A stretch of DNA of 64,000 nucleotides from Telmatobacter sp. DSM 110680. GTDB taxonomy: Bacteria > Acidobacteriota > Terriglobia > Terriglobales > Acidobacteriaceae. The DNA is taken from positions 1,364,001 through 1,428,000 of the forward strand of contig NZ_CP121196.1 in assembly GCF_039994875.1 (NCBI RefSeq), in the 5' to 3' direction. The notes beneath the pieces were generated by a model. It was not told the DNA's origin. It searched no databases and worked only from the letters and a program-made list of their open reading frames with translations. Position 1 is the first letter of the stretch; each line of letters begins with the position of its first letter. This document shows, one piece after another, positions 1-9,289 of this stretch. The translations under genes and the position numbers were made by a program.

Positions 1-1218
1 CAAATGTTCCCTCGCACCTTCGCCGTAGGCGCGCACTTCGGCGTGGTGCTGGTTGCTGATGGATCGCCACAGATCGACTCCGAAGGATCACGGGGCGAGA
101 AGCCTGTCACTGAGGTGGCGACCTTCCGCTCCGACGGCGTTTATTCCGACGGTCGCCATCCCGATGAAGTTCGCTACACCAAAACGGCCGAAGAAGACGT
201 GCAACGTCGCGACTTCACCATCAACGGTTTGCTCCTTGACCCTTTGCGTAACCCAGGAGACATGCGTTCGGAAGTCATCGACTACGTCGGAGGCCTTGAC
301 GATCTCGACGCAGGCATCATCCGCGCCATCGGCCGTCCTGAGAAGCGCTTCGAAGAAGACCAGCTTCGCCTACTGCGCGCGGTCCGCTTCGCCGCGCGCT
401 TCGGATTCAAAATCGAACCATCTACGGTCGCAGCCATTCGCAAACTTGCGGCCCGCATCCACGCCGTAAGCCGCGAGCGTATTCGCGAAGAGTTGACCAA
501 GATGCTGACCGAGGGCCACGCTCGCCGTGCCTTCGAACTACTCGATGAAACCGATCTCCTCGTCCAGGTTCTTCCAGAAATCTCAAGAATGAAGGGCGTC
601 GTGCAGCCCCCGCAGTACCACCCCGAGGGCGACGTATGGATCCACACCCTGATGCTGCTTGAGCAACTTGAATCAGGCTGCGCATTGACGCTAGCCTGGG
701 GTGCGCTTCTTCACGACGTTGGCAAGCCCGCAACCTTTCGCGAAGCGCCCGACCGCATTCGTTTTGACGGCCACGTTGAAGTAGGCGTTGCCATCGGTGC
801 CGAAATCTGCCGGCGCTTTCGCTTCTCCAACGAAGAGACACACCAGATCCTCGCGCTCATCGATAACCACATGCGCTTCGCCGACGCGCCGCGCATGAAG
901 GCTTCAACGCTCAAGAGATTCTTTCGCCTGAACAATTTTCCCGAACACCTCGCGCTCCATCGCATGGATTGCCTTGCCGCGCACCGCAATCTCGAACTCT
1001 GGAACTTCGTCCGCGAGCGCTACGAATCAACTCCGGAAGATGTGGTTCGTCCCAAGCCCCTGGTCACGGGCCGTGAATTGATAGCTGCCGGTTATACGCC
1101 GGGCTCGGCATTCAAAGAGATGTTGCAAGAAGTTGAAGATGCACAGCTGGAGGGCTCAATTCAAACTACTGAAGAGGCTCTTGCTTTCCTGCGGCAACGA
1201 TTCCAGCCTGCCGTGTGA
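1..1218 (+). CDS. cca: CCA tRNA nucleotidyltransferase / poly(A) polymerase family, 5' end missing
   Basis: Class II nucleotidyltransferase that adds or repairs the 3' CCA of tRNA (or polyadenylates RNA) in the cytoplasm. The frame is open to the first base, and the glycine-rich and DxD catalytic motifs that normally precede GAHFGVV are absent, so the gene starts upstream of the window. Visible are the RRDFTINGLLLDPL nucleotide-binding motif, the RAIGRPEKRFEEDQLRLLRA neck segment, and an HD phosphohydrolase-type domain (LLHDVGKP, then DNHMRF) about 235 residues in. The HD domain is typical of bacterial CCA enzymes with added phosphatase activity. Family is certain; the choice between CCA-adding enzyme and poly(A) polymerase is not settled by sequence alone. 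Confidence 0.9.
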   Translation, partial: QMFPRTFAVGAHFGVVLVADGSPQIDSEGSRGEKPVTEVATFRSDGVYSDGRHPDEVRYTKTAEEDVQRRDFTINGLLLDPLRNPGDMRSEVIDYVGGLDDLDAGIIRAIGRPEKRFEEDQLRLLRAVRFAARFGFKIEPSTVAAIRKLAARIHAVSRERIREELTKMLTEGHARRAFELLDETDLLVQVLPEISRMKGVVQPPQYHPEGDVWIHTLMLLEQLESGCALTLAWGALLHDVGKPATFREAPDRIRFDGHVEVGVAIGAEICRRFRFSNEETHQILALIDNHMRFADAPRMKASTLKRFFRLNNFPEHLALHRMDCLAAHRNLELWNFVRERYESTPEDVVRPKPLVTGRELIAAGYTPGSAFKEMLQEVEDAQLEGSIQTTEEALAFLRQRFQPAV

Positions 1219-1357
1219 TCTTGCGTGCGCGCTGACGCAGGAAGCACAATTATCCGACAGCGATGGCTGACAACCGCGGTATTGCATGCATTATGAATAC
1301 AACTCCGCTTCCCATTGCGCCGATGTGTTGAATCGAATTATGAGTGAAAGGAAGAAA

Positions 1358-2968
1358 ATGGGCCCCTGCAACGGTCGATTATTTGCTGTTGTTTTCCTGA
1401 TCTTGTTCCCCATTCCGGTATTGACGGCAGAAAGCCGGCAGGATGTCTCGGAGGGTCCATCTCTGAAAGTAACATCGACCTTGGTCACACTCGATGTCAC
1501 GGTCTTTGACAAGAATGGGCAGCCGGTTGTGAGTGGGCTTTCGAAGGACGACTTCAAAATCACTGAGAACAAGCAGCCGCAACGCACATTTTCTTTCGAA
1601 CCGGCGCAGCTTCACATCTCCGATGCGAGGGCAAGCAGCCTTAAAGGGAATAGCCCAAAAGACAATCGCGACGACCGGATTCCTCTTACAGTTTTTGTCC
1701 TCGACAGGTTGAACTCAACAGTTGACGAGTTTGCGCAGCTACGCGAGGCAGTCCGCACGTTCCTGTCTCGCCAGGAAGATCAGCTGAGTTCCCCTACCGA
1801 AATGTTGGTCATTGGAAATGATTCGCTGGAGATGGTGCAGGGTTTCACGCGCAGCCGCGACGATCTGCTCTTCGCGTTGGATCATGTGGAGACAGTGCTC
1901 CCCTTCAAACTCATGCACAGCGACTTCGACGGCGAGCGCGCGCATCAATCCATAGACGCCCTTGAACAAATCGCCGTGCAAAACAAGGGCCTGCCGGGCC
2001 GCAAAAATGTGATCTGGGTTGGTCCCGGTGGTCCAAATCTTGACCGTGCCGCCTATGGCACCGTGCTGGATTCTTGGCAGCCGTACATTCATGCTGCTGT
2101 CAACTTGCTGGTGAATGCACGCGTCAGCCTCTTTGTGATTTATCCGGGAATGAAAACCTCATCCCAGCTAATTGCGGCTGATTCTCCCGGTGCTGCAGCA
2201 GAGAACTTCAGTAGCTCCCGCGACCACGACATCGGTAACAACAATCCGCACACTGGAGATATCAACTTTCCGCTATTTTCGCGAGAGACGGGAGGCGCTC
2301 TCTTTTACGATCGAAACGATCTTGATCAGGAGATAGTAAAGTCCACCGAAATCGGTACCCATTACTACACGTTGACGTACCAACCGAGCGATAAATCTGC
2401 GGATGGCAAATTTCGTGAGATTCATGTTACTTTGCGCGATCCGAACCTCCGTGCCGTTACAAAGAGCGGATATTTCGCCACGGATCGCCGCACGCCCGTC
2501 GATCCTCAGCAAGTGCTGCAGATGAACGTTATTGAGGCGGCGCGTTCGACGATTCCCTTCGAGACCCTGAAGTTGCACATATCCGATGTACTCCGTCGAC
2601 CCGAATCGCACATGGCTCAATTCATCGTCCATGTAATGCCCAGGAATCTTGGCTGGCTGCCAACTCCTGACGGGAAGAAGACGGCAAACCGCGTGCTCGC
2701 GGTTATCAGCCTTTCGGATAAGAGGGAGATCCTTGCATCGAAGCTCGAAAAGATGACCTTACACTCTGCCGCGAATGATCCAAATTCTCTCTCTGAAGAA
2801 GTGCTAGTCCGGCTGACAGCGCTTGTTCCGCCGAAGACTCACGAGATTCGCATTGTGCTGGAGAGTGTGGATGAGGGGCGCATGGGAACCGCCGATCTGG
2901 GCCGGAAGACAATCGATGCCGCACCTGCGAGGCCGCCTTCCAATGGCTCACCAGGCGCGGGTTCCTAA
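1358..2968 (+). CDS. Secreted VWA-domain protein of the VWFA-related acidobacterial family
   Basis: Extracytoplasmic protein of about 536 residues, function unknown. The ATG at 1358 is chosen because AAAGGA lies 5 bases upstream and it places a signal peptide (LFAVVFLILFPIPVLTAES) at the N-terminus; ATGs at 1286 and 1340 give longer products without a better ribosome site. After the signal comes the segment LKVTSTLVTLDVTVFD then GLSKDDFKITENKQPQ, the N-terminal signature of the acidobacterial VWFA-related family (TIGR03436), followed by a VWA-like fold (TVFVLDRLNST, GRKNVIWVGPG). The family is strongly expanded in Acidobacteriota, which is one basis for placing the organism. The C-terminal third is not assigned. 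Confidence 0.85.
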   Translation: MGPCNGRLFAVVFLILFPIPVLTAESRQDVSEGPSLKVTSTLVTLDVTVFDKNGQPVVSGLSKDDFKITENKQPQRTFSFEPAQLHISDARASSLKGNSPKDNRDDRIPLTVFVLDRLNSTVDEFAQLREAVRTFLSRQEDQLSSPTEMLVIGNDSLEMVQGFTRSRDDLLFALDHVETVLPFKLMHSDFDGERAHQSIDALEQIAVQNKGLPGRKNVIWVGPGGPNLDRAAYGTVLDSWQPYIHAAVNLLVNARVSLFVIYPGMKTSSQLIAADSPGAAAENFSSSRDHDIGNNNPHTGDINFPLFSRETGGALFYDRNDLDQEIVKSTEIGTHYYTLTYQPSDKSADGKFREIHVTLRDPNLRAVTKSGYFATDRRTPVDPQQVLQMNVIEAARSTIPFETLKLHISDVLRRPESHMAQFIVHVMPRNLGWLPTPDGKKTANRVLAVISLSDKREILASKLEKMTLHSAANDPNSLSEEVLVRLTALVPPKTHEIRIVLESVDEGRMGTADLGRKTIDAAPARPPSNGSPGAGS

Positions 2969-2988
2969 CGCCCGCACACACTGCGCCG

Positions 2989-3825
2989 CTAGTGCACGCG
3001 TTTCAACGTCCGATTCCACCGGGTATCGGTAAAGAAGCGCAACGCCACATGCCCGAACCACGCCACCTGGTTCACCAATCCCTTTTTGTCCTGCTGATCT
3101 TCAGGAGTTTTGAACGACCAGTAGTTGAACAGCGGCCGCCCCATGATGTTTTCGCGCGGCACAAATCCCCAGAAGCGCGAATCGAGACTGGCGTGGCGGT
3201 GATCGCCCATCATGAAGTACTTTCCCGGCGGCACCACGAGGTCGCCGTTTTCAAGATGACTAGGCAGATCGACGACCCAGGGAGTCAAGGCTCCGTGCGA
3301 ATCTTCCACGGTCGGCACCACAGAAGGAAAGTCGTCGACATAAGCCTGTTCGCTCGGCGCAATCGGCGTGTCGAGTCCATCCTTTGGCATCGGATGCGCA
3401 ACGCCATTGATGAACACGGTTCCATTCTGAAGATGCAGATGGTCACCAGGCATACCGATGAGCCGCTTTACAAGGATGAGAAAAACGGGCTTTCCGTCGG
3501 CGTCTGGTTCCGGCTCCGGAAGGGGACGGATGAAGACCACAATGTCGTTGCGTTGCGGATCGCGATGATGAATGAGCGGTATCCAACGCGATGCCGGACT
3601 GAACGTGATGCGATCGACAAGCAGGTGGTCGCCGATCAGCAGCGTGTCCTCCATTGAGCCGGAAGGAATTAGAAAATTCTGGCCGAGAAATGTCAGCACG
3701 AAAAGTCCAATCACGAGCACCGAACAAATGCCGGCAAATGCCTCCAGTGGGGTTTCTTTTACTTCTAACTCGGGAGTCGGACTTGGATCTTCAGGCAGCG
3801 ATTTGCGATTGCGTTTTTTCGGCAT
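2989..3825 (-). CDS. lepB: Signal peptidase I
   Basis: Membrane serine protease that removes signal peptides from exported proteins. It has one N-terminal membrane segment (ICSVLVIGLFVLTFLG), followed by the catalytic serine motif IPSGSMEDTLLIGDHLLVDR, the lysine motif LVKRLIGMPGDHL, and the C-terminal GDHRHASLDSRFWG box. All three family boxes are intact. An ATG at 3825 with GGAG close upstream is preferred to a GTG at 3858, giving about 278 residues. It converges tail to tail with the VWA gene, 20 bases apart, and its 5' end faces the DUF4914 gene. Confidence 0.95.
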   Translation of the reverse strand: MPKKRNRKSLPEDPSPTPELEVKETPLEAFAGICSVLVIGLFVLTFLGQNFLIPSGSMEDTLLIGDHLLVDRITFSPASRWIPLIHHRDPQRNDIVVFIRPLPEPEPDADGKPVFLILVKRLIGMPGDHLHLQNGTVFINGVAHPMPKDGLDTPIAPSEQAYVDDFPSVVPTVEDSHGALTPWVVDLPSHLENGDLVVPPGKYFMMGDHRHASLDSRFWGFVPRENIMGRPLFNYWSFKTPEDQQDKKGLVNQVAWFGHVALRFFTDTRWNRTLKRVH

Positions 3826-3978
3826 CCAGCTCCAGCTCGCGTATCGGAACGACTGCACCTACTCTATCGCAACCAGCGTGACGACGGGCACTGCCAGGTG
3901 TACCAGCGGATGCGATAAAAACTGTGTGGTCTCTTTGGCGCCGAGCAGGAATTCGGACCACATTCTGATCCCCGGAAA

Positions 3979-5979
3979 GTGAGATCGATCTTGACCGTTG
4001 CCGCAGAAACCCGAAGTGTCGTTGATTTTCAGGCCGCCTGGGCCGAACTGGATTTGCCCGTTCACGTTCGCGAAGTATTAGCAGCCGCCCCCTTGATGCA
4101 AGTGCCGGAAAACCGGCCGCAACTGCTCGACTGGGCGCTGGGCCGTCCCACAGGTACAACGGATTGGCGACTCGGCAATCGCGAAGACCACGGAGTCTAC
4201 GAGGCCATCTTTCATGTGCCGGGTAAGCCCAACGGTCTGGGCCGCATTGTGGAAGCCGTCGTGACAAAGGCTCGGAATGGCTTGGCAATCAACTTCCCCG
4301 ATCCAGCCATGCGCCGGCGCGATCCTGATGCCATGGTGATTGGCGACTCCCTTCCAACCGACAAGCCAACTTATGAAGAGCGCTTCGGCCAGACCTTTGA
4401 CGGCACGCGTCAACAAACGTTGGACTGGCTCAAGACGCAGGAACTCGTGGCGATGCCTTTCTATGCCGGGGCCGATGCTCTGGGTTATGGGTCGCTGCTG
4501 ATTGTGCCTCGCCAAGCCGCATTTTTTGCGGCAGCATTGGCTGACTTGCAAGGGATGATTCCGCGCAGCCAGGTGCCGGCGGATTTCAAAATTAGTGGAG
4601 GCGTTCTCTTTGTCGCGCCACCGTTTCGTCATACGCATTTCAGCGGGCGACAGGTTGTGGTACACGATCGCACTACAACGCATCAGGAGATCTTTGCCTA
4701 CAATCTCTATCCTGGTCCCAGCGCCAAAAAGGGTGTCTACTCCATGCTTCTCGACATCGGCGAGCGCGAAGGCTGGGTCACGAATCACTGCGCTGCGGTT
4801 GCTGTCGTCACGCCTTATGAGAATCAGCTGATTCTCATGCACGAAGGCGCCAGTGGCGGCGGTAAGAGCGAGATGACTGAGCATATCCATCGCATGGAAG
4901 ATGGCCGTCTCCTGATTGGTCGCAATGTCATCACCCAGGAAGAGCGAACGCTGAATTTGCCGGAGGCATGCCATCTGCGGCCCATTGCCGACGACATGGC
5001 TTGCGCACACCCGAGCTATCAACGCCCGCACGGCCGGCTCACAATCGCCGACGCTGAAAACGCCTGGTTCGTGCGCGTGGATCACATCCACAGCTATGGA
5101 ACCGCGCCGAATCTCGAGCGGCTCTGCATCGATCCACCGGAACCGCTGATCTTTCTCAATCACTACATTGTTCCCGGTGGCACCTGCCTCACGTGGGAGC
5201 ACGTTGAAGATGCTCCCGGCAAGCTCTGCCCGAACCCGCGTGTGATCCTTCCGCGACACCTGCTCGAAGACATCGCGGGAGGACCGCGCGCCGTGGACGT
5301 TCGCAGTTTCGGAGTGCGCTGCCCGGCAACGCATCGCGATAGCCAGCTCTACGGCATCCTCGCAATGCTTCATGTTCTCAGTCCTGCGCTCGCGTGGTTG
5401 TGGCGGCTTGTCGCCCCGCGCGGTCACGGCAATCCCAGCATCCAGACGCAGAAATCCAAGGAGATGCAGTCAGAAGGCGTTGGCTCCTACTGGGCATTTG
5501 CCACGGGCCGTCGCGTCGATCAGGCAAATCTGCTGCTCCGTCAAATTGTGGACACACCGGAGACGCGCTACGTGCTCATTCCCAACCAGCACATCGGCGC
5601 GTGGAAAGTTGGTTTCATGGCTGAATGGATCGCCCGCGAATACCTCGCACGTCGAGGCAGCGCGAAGTTTGGCCGCGAGCAGGTCGATGAAGCGCTGTTC
5701 CCGCTCCTCGGCTATATACCCAAACAACTCAAAATCGAAGGCTCCATGATTCCACGAGTTTTTTTGCGCGTAGAAGAGCAAATCCAGGGTGGGATGGATG
5801 TCTATGAGGAAGGCATCCGCCAATGGCGCGAATTTTTCGCGAGTGAGCTAAAGCAGTTCCTCGTACCCGATCTCGATCCGCTGGGGCAGCGCATCATTGA
5901 GGCCTGTCTCGATGGCGCGCATCAGGAAGACTACCGGAAGTTGATTCCGCATCCGATGTTCCGCGACGATGAGGTGTAA
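3979..5979 (+). CDS. DUF4914-type protein with PEPCK/HprK-like P-loop
   Basis: Large cytoplasmic protein of about 666 residues that I match from memory to the DUF4914 family; no function is known. At about residues 288-298 there is a Walker A motif GASGGGKSEM. Its GxSGxGKSE form resembles HPr kinase/phosphorylase, and GxSGxGK also occurs in ATP-dependent PEP carboxykinase, so a phosphotransfer or carboxykinase-like nucleotide-binding core is plausible. Further conserved-looking stretches are PIADDMACAHP and RVDHIHSYG. The start is uncertain: GTG at 3979 has GGAAA touching it, and TTG at 3991 is an alternative. It is divergent from lepB and convergent with the MFS gene, so it appears monocistronic. 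Confidence 0.75.
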   Translation: MRSILTVAAETRSVVDFQAAWAELDLPVHVREVLAAAPLMQVPENRPQLLDWALGRPTGTTDWRLGNREDHGVYEAIFHVPGKPNGLGRIVEAVVTKARNGLAINFPDPAMRRRDPDAMVIGDSLPTDKPTYEERFGQTFDGTRQQTLDWLKTQELVAMPFYAGADALGYGSLLIVPRQAAFFAAALADLQGMIPRSQVPADFKISGGVLFVAPPFRHTHFSGRQVVVHDRTTTHQEIFAYNLYPGPSAKKGVYSMLLDIGEREGWVTNHCAAVAVVTPYENQLILMHEGASGGGKSEMTEHIHRMEDGRLLIGRNVITQEERTLNLPEACHLRPIADDMACAHPSYQRPHGRLTIADAENAWFVRVDHIHSYGTAPNLERLCIDPPEPLIFLNHYIVPGGTCLTWEHVEDAPGKLCPNPRVILPRHLLEDIAGGPRAVDVRSFGVRCPATHRDSQLYGILAMLHVLSPALAWLWRLVAPRGHGNPSIQTQKSKEMQSEGVGSYWAFATGRRVDQANLLLRQIVDTPETRYVLIPNQHIGAWKVGFMAEWIAREYLARRGSAKFGREQVDEALFPLLGYIPKQLKIEGSMIPRVFLRVEEQIQGGMDVYEEGIRQWREFFASELKQFLVPDLDPLGQRIIEACLDGAHQEDYRKLIPHPMFRDDEV

Positions 5980-6003
5980 CCAACTGCCTTAAACAATCTG
6001 TCG

Positions 6004-7242
6004 TCACTCCAGACCCGGTCGAACTTGAGCCTCGGTATTGCCGCAGCGTGTCTCCGGTATCGCGAACCATAACAACGTCACCGCCACCACTGCTACCGTT
6101 GCGAGTCCGAGAAACGATGCACGGTAGCCCAGGTACTGAATCATCGTGCCTCCTAGGGTATTGCTCAGTGCAGCGCCCACCCCAACCATCGTCGCCAGCG
6201 CCCCTGAAGCCAGATTGAAGCGCCCCGTACCTTCCGTGCGGTCCTTGATCACGAGGATGGAAACGACTCCGAAGATTGCATTGGCGACGCCGTCGAGCGT
6301 CTGAATTGCGATGAGTGCCGGTGCCGAGGAGGTGAGTGTATAAAGCGCTCCGCGTAGCGGTAGCACCCCGAATCCCAAAAGCAGGAGAGATTTTCTGCCC
6401 TTGCTTTCTGCGCGACGGCCAATCCATGCAGCAGAAACGGTGATTACCAGCTGCGTAACAATGATGCACGCGGACATAAACGGAGCCGCCTCTTGCGGTT
6501 TTCCCTTCGCTAACATTTCACCGAGCTGTGGCAGCATGGCGGCATTGGCAAGATGAAAAAGAAAAGCGCAAATGAGGAAGAATAAGATCACGCGATCTTT
6601 TAAGAGTGCCGGAACGCCCTTAGTAGTGGGCGTCTCGCCGTCGCGTGTTGATCCACGTGCTCGTGCGTAATCAATCTCACCGGGATCAATGGCAGCTAGT
6701 GACAATGCGGTGGGAATAGCCATCGCGATTGCCACGCCGAATATTGCGTGATAACCGAGCTTGTAGCTTACATATGCGACGAGAAGTGCCGTGAACACGT
6801 TGCCGCCAGCGTTGAAGGCCTGGTTACGCCCAAATTGCTTGTCAAAGGCACGCGCACCCACGATGCCTAGGGTAATAGCCGCGATCGCAGGTGCGAGAAA
6901 CGGAGCGGAGGCGCCGATGAGGAACTGCGCGGCATACACCGTGACCGGGTGCAGCGGCCCGAGCAGCAGCAAGGCGCCCGCAACCAGCACTCCCAGGCTA
7001 ATGGCGATGACCGAACGTTTGCCATGGGCCGCATCCACCACGGCTCCGGCCGGCGTTTGCAGAGCCACCGTCACGAGTCCGCCGAAGGTGAGCGCAAATC
7101 CAACCCGCGCTGGATTCCATCCACCAGCCGCAAGATAAGCGGCTAGGAACGGTCCCAAGCCCGTTTGTACATCAGCCAGAAAAAAATTAAGCCACTCTAC
7201 CCCTCGCAAACTGCGCCGGCCAGGCTGCTTCGACTCAGACAA
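6004..7242 (-). CDS. Major facilitator superfamily transporter
   Basis: Twelve-helix MFS permease of about 412 residues in the inner membrane; substrate unknown. Helices alternate with the loop DAAHGKRSVIAIS between helices 2 and 3 and RRAESKGRKSLLL at the equivalent place in the second half, a typical MFS arrangement. No in-frame ATG sits near the natural N-terminus. A TTG at 7242 is preceded by GAGGT with about 5 bases spacing and is the best start. The longer open frame to 7530 would overlap the upstream gene by about 200 bases and encodes non-conserved sequence. The upstream isoprenoid-fold gene is in the same direction, 79 bases away, so the two may be co-transcribed. Confidence 0.88.
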   Translation of the reverse strand: MSESKQPGRRSLRGVEWLNFFLADVQTGLGPFLAAYLAAGGWNPARVGFALTFGGLVTVALQTPAGAVVDAAHGKRSVIAISLGVLVAGALLLLGPLHPVTVYAAQFLIGASAPFLAPAIAAITLGIVGARAFDKQFGRNQAFNAGGNVFTALLVAYVSYKLGYHAIFGVAIAMAIPTALSLAAIDPGEIDYARARGSTRDGETPTTKGVPALLKDRVILFFLICAFLFHLANAAMLPQLGEMLAKGKPQEAAPFMSACIIVTQLVITVSAAWIGRRAESKGRKSLLLLGFGVLPLRGALYTLTSSAPALIAIQTLDGVANAIFGVVSILVIKDRTEGTGRFNLASGALATMVGVGAALSNTLGGTMIQYLGYRASFLGLATVAVVAVTLLWFAIPETRCGNTEAQVRPGLE

Positions 7243-7321
7243 AAAAACCTCACCGCAATTGCAAACCAGGAGCGAGGCTACACGTGAAGCAGAAGCCTCA
7301 AGCAGAATTTGATGCGTCCTT

Positions 7322-8665
7322 TTATGCGCGGAAGCTGGCCGCCCGGGAAAAATCAGGAGTGAAATGGGGATCGCAAATTGATTGCATCCAATTTTCCGGA
7401 GATGGCAGATGTGTAAGATCAACGTCTTCGAATTGAAGGAAAGATTCGAACAGCAACTTGTACAGTCCGCGTCTGCCCGCAAGCCGCTTGTGCCGGGCGC
7501 GCAGAAATCCGAATCGGAACGAAGAGCCACGCTCGCATTCGGCCAGAAATTCAGAAGTGAAATAACGGTGCGATCTGGCCACCGCCATCAGTATCAGAGA
7601 CCGCCAGCTCGTGCGCAACAGCCTCTTCAGCGCCGGCTCTCCATGCGGTAGTCTTTCAATCTGATCGGCGACATTTTCGCTGAACGCGAGGAGCTGCCGA
7701 ACCAGAGAATCGAGTGGAATCCGCTTTGCTGCAGCGCGCGAAAACAACGTCGCTGCTCCATGTTTCAGATCATCCTGGACATCCTGCAGGTCATCGCCAA
7801 GCTGCAACAGCACGCCCCACTCAAAAGCGAATCGCGCTTCCTCATCGTTGAGAAAACCATGCGAGAGACACGCGTCTGCCAGTACTGACGTTCCACCCTT
7901 CGCGCAACTCAGTCGCAACAACTCGGCCTCGCTCACGGCACGGCCGCGATTCAATTGCGCCATGCTGTCTTCCTGCGCCTGGTGGATCGCCAGCAAGCTC
8001 TCAAACACGCGCGGAAAGCGAGTGCGCGGAAATTGATCTTCAATCAAGCGCACCATGGCCCACACCGCGGATTCATTCCGGTCCCGCGCGTCCACGTCCA
8101 GACCGCACAATCGATCACGGAAGCGCCCGCTGAATTCAAGTTTTCGTTGCTTAGGGATTTTTTCAGAATCGAGATAGTTGTCGCTGTATGGATACAGCAG
8201 GCTATAGCCAATAATCGCGGGCGTCATCTGCATCACATCGCCTAGCAGCGGCTGGATTCCGCAAACCGTCCACGCGTTGCGGCATGCCTGAATGGTGTCG
8301 CCAATCGACAAGTCAGAATCAAACCGCCTCGCCCATTGTGCAAACTGCGTTCCGACGGGCAGGAACCCGTCGGTCAGCAAATGAACGGCTTCGTCTTCCA
8401 GACCCAGAGCGATCGAAGCAAATCGCGGAAAGATCGCGACAACCCGACGGTGCGCCTCCTGCCGTTCGCGAGGGCCGAGGCGTGCGCGCTTTGCGTCGCG
8501 CTCAACTGCCAGCAAGGCACTGTCGTAGACTGCCTCCCTGCCTTCTTGTTCCCGGAGATTGAACCAGGGGCCGCGATCTTCCTGCGCACCAGCACAGTTA
8601 TTCCAATCCGCAATAGCTGCGGAAACCGCACCCTCGACCCACGCCCAGTTGTAGTGGCGTTCCAT
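7322..8665 (-). CDS. Class I isoprenoid-synthase-fold protein
   Basis: All-helical protein of 447 residues that looks like the 'class 1 isoprenoid biosynthesis enzyme' group. An aspartate-rich metal-binding motif is clear at about residues 288-300 (LQLGDDLQDVQDD), in the position of the second Asp-rich motif of prenyltransferases. The first motif is not canonical; the nearest candidate is SDNYLDSEK near residues 160-165. The true substrate (prenyl diphosphate elongation, squalene-type condensation or cyclisation) cannot be told. The ATG at 8665 follows GGGGAC closely. It precedes an MFS permease in the same direction, which may hint at export of a product, but this is speculation. Confidence 0.65.
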   Translation of the reverse strand: MERHYNWAWVEGAVSAAIADWNNCAGAQEDRGPWFNLREQEGREAVYDSALLAVERDAKRARLGPRERQEAHRRVVAIFPRFASIALGLEDEAVHLLTDGFLPVGTQFAQWARRFDSDLSIGDTIQACRNAWTVCGIQPLLGDVMQMTPAIIGYSLLYPYSDNYLDSEKIPKQRKLEFSGRFRDRLCGLDVDARDRNESAVWAMVRLIEDQFPRTRFPRVFESLLAIHQAQEDSMAQLNRGRAVSEAELLRLSCAKGGTSVLADACLSHGFLNDEEARFAFEWGVLLQLGDDLQDVQDDLKHGAATLFSRAAAKRIPLDSLVRQLLAFSENVADQIERLPHGEPALKRLLRTSWRSLILMAVARSHRYFTSEFLAECERGSSFRFGFLRARHKRLAGRRGLYKLLFESFLQFEDVDLTHLPSPENWMQSICDPHFTPDFSRAASFRA

Positions 8666-8774
8666 GTCCCCAAGGTTTACGGATTATCGAAGCGAATGGT
8701 TCCAGTGACCATCGTGAGGCTCCCGCAAGAGACGCTTTCTGCCAATTCTTCAAATCCATGCCATATTTGCTGTC

Positions 8775-9275
8775 ATGCACGTCACCCGCAAAACCAATAC
8801 GGAACTCGCATTGGTCGACAGCAGCATCTGGGTATCAGTGCTCCTTTTGTGCGCCTCCATCCCAGCCACCTATTCATCGATCGTGCGGGGGGAGCGCGTC
8901 GGACTTCTGGCCGCCGCTTTCCTCCTCCTTTGCGGATTTGTATTCTGGCGCAGGGAAGTGGTTGTTTTCGATGCGGGAACGCAGCAAGCCACCTGGTGGC
9001 GCCGCCGAGCGTTCAACACTGCGACCGGCGTGGTCCCGTTCAGCGAGATCACTGGTATCGGCATTGACTCTTCGTACGCAAAAAACAATGAGCTTGTCTA
9101 TCGATTAACGATTCTCACATCAGGCGATCCGGTCCCTCTGTCCGATACGTACCGAGGCGATAAGCAGCGCTGCGATGCGGTGAAAGCAGAGATTCTCACC
9201 TTTCTTCATCTCGACGGCGAAGACGCGATTTCGACTCGCCAAGTGCGCAGGACAATTCGATCCAGGCGCTCCTGA
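8775..9275 (+). CDS. Small membrane protein, probably frameshifted at its 3' end
   Basis: Protein of 166 residues with two N-terminal hydrophobic segments (WVSVLLLCASIPATYSSI; LLAAAFLLLCGFVFW) and a C-terminal cytoplasmic part with beta-strand-rich character resembling small PH-like membrane proteins. No function is recognised. The last dozen residues (TRQVRRTIRSRRS) are basic and unlike the rest. Immediately after, in the -1 relative frame, an open frame runs to 9391 and encodes a segment that looks like the ribosomal L7/L12 C-terminal fold. A single-base change near 9228-9235 would fuse the two into one protein of about 200 residues. A sequencing error or a real frameshift would give the same picture. 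Confidence 0.6.
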   Translation: MHVTRKTNTELALVDSSIWVSVLLLCASIPATYSSIVRGERVGLLAAAFLLLCGFVFWRREVVVFDAGTQQATWWRRRAFNTATGVVPFSEITGIGIDSSYAKNNELVYRLTILTSGDPVPLSDTYRGDKQRCDAVKAEILTFLHLDGEDAISTRQVRRTIRSRRS

Positions 9276-9289
9276 GACAAGGCCGTAAG

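Noticed and set aside
1286..1357. Longer start for the VWA gene
   Set aside because: The added residues lack signal-peptide character and the ribosome site fits ATG 1358.
2992..3657. Plus-strand open frame over lepB
   Set aside because: Shadow of the signal peptidase gene, whose three catalytic boxes are all intact on the minus strand.
4078..5427. Long minus-strand open frame of about 450 codons
   Set aside because: It is antisense to the DUF4914 gene, has no family features and arises from the codon bias of that gene.
7243..7530. N-terminal extension of the MFS gene
   Set aside because: It overlaps the upstream isoprenoid-fold gene by about 200 bases and is not membrane-like; TTG 7242 has a good ribosome site.
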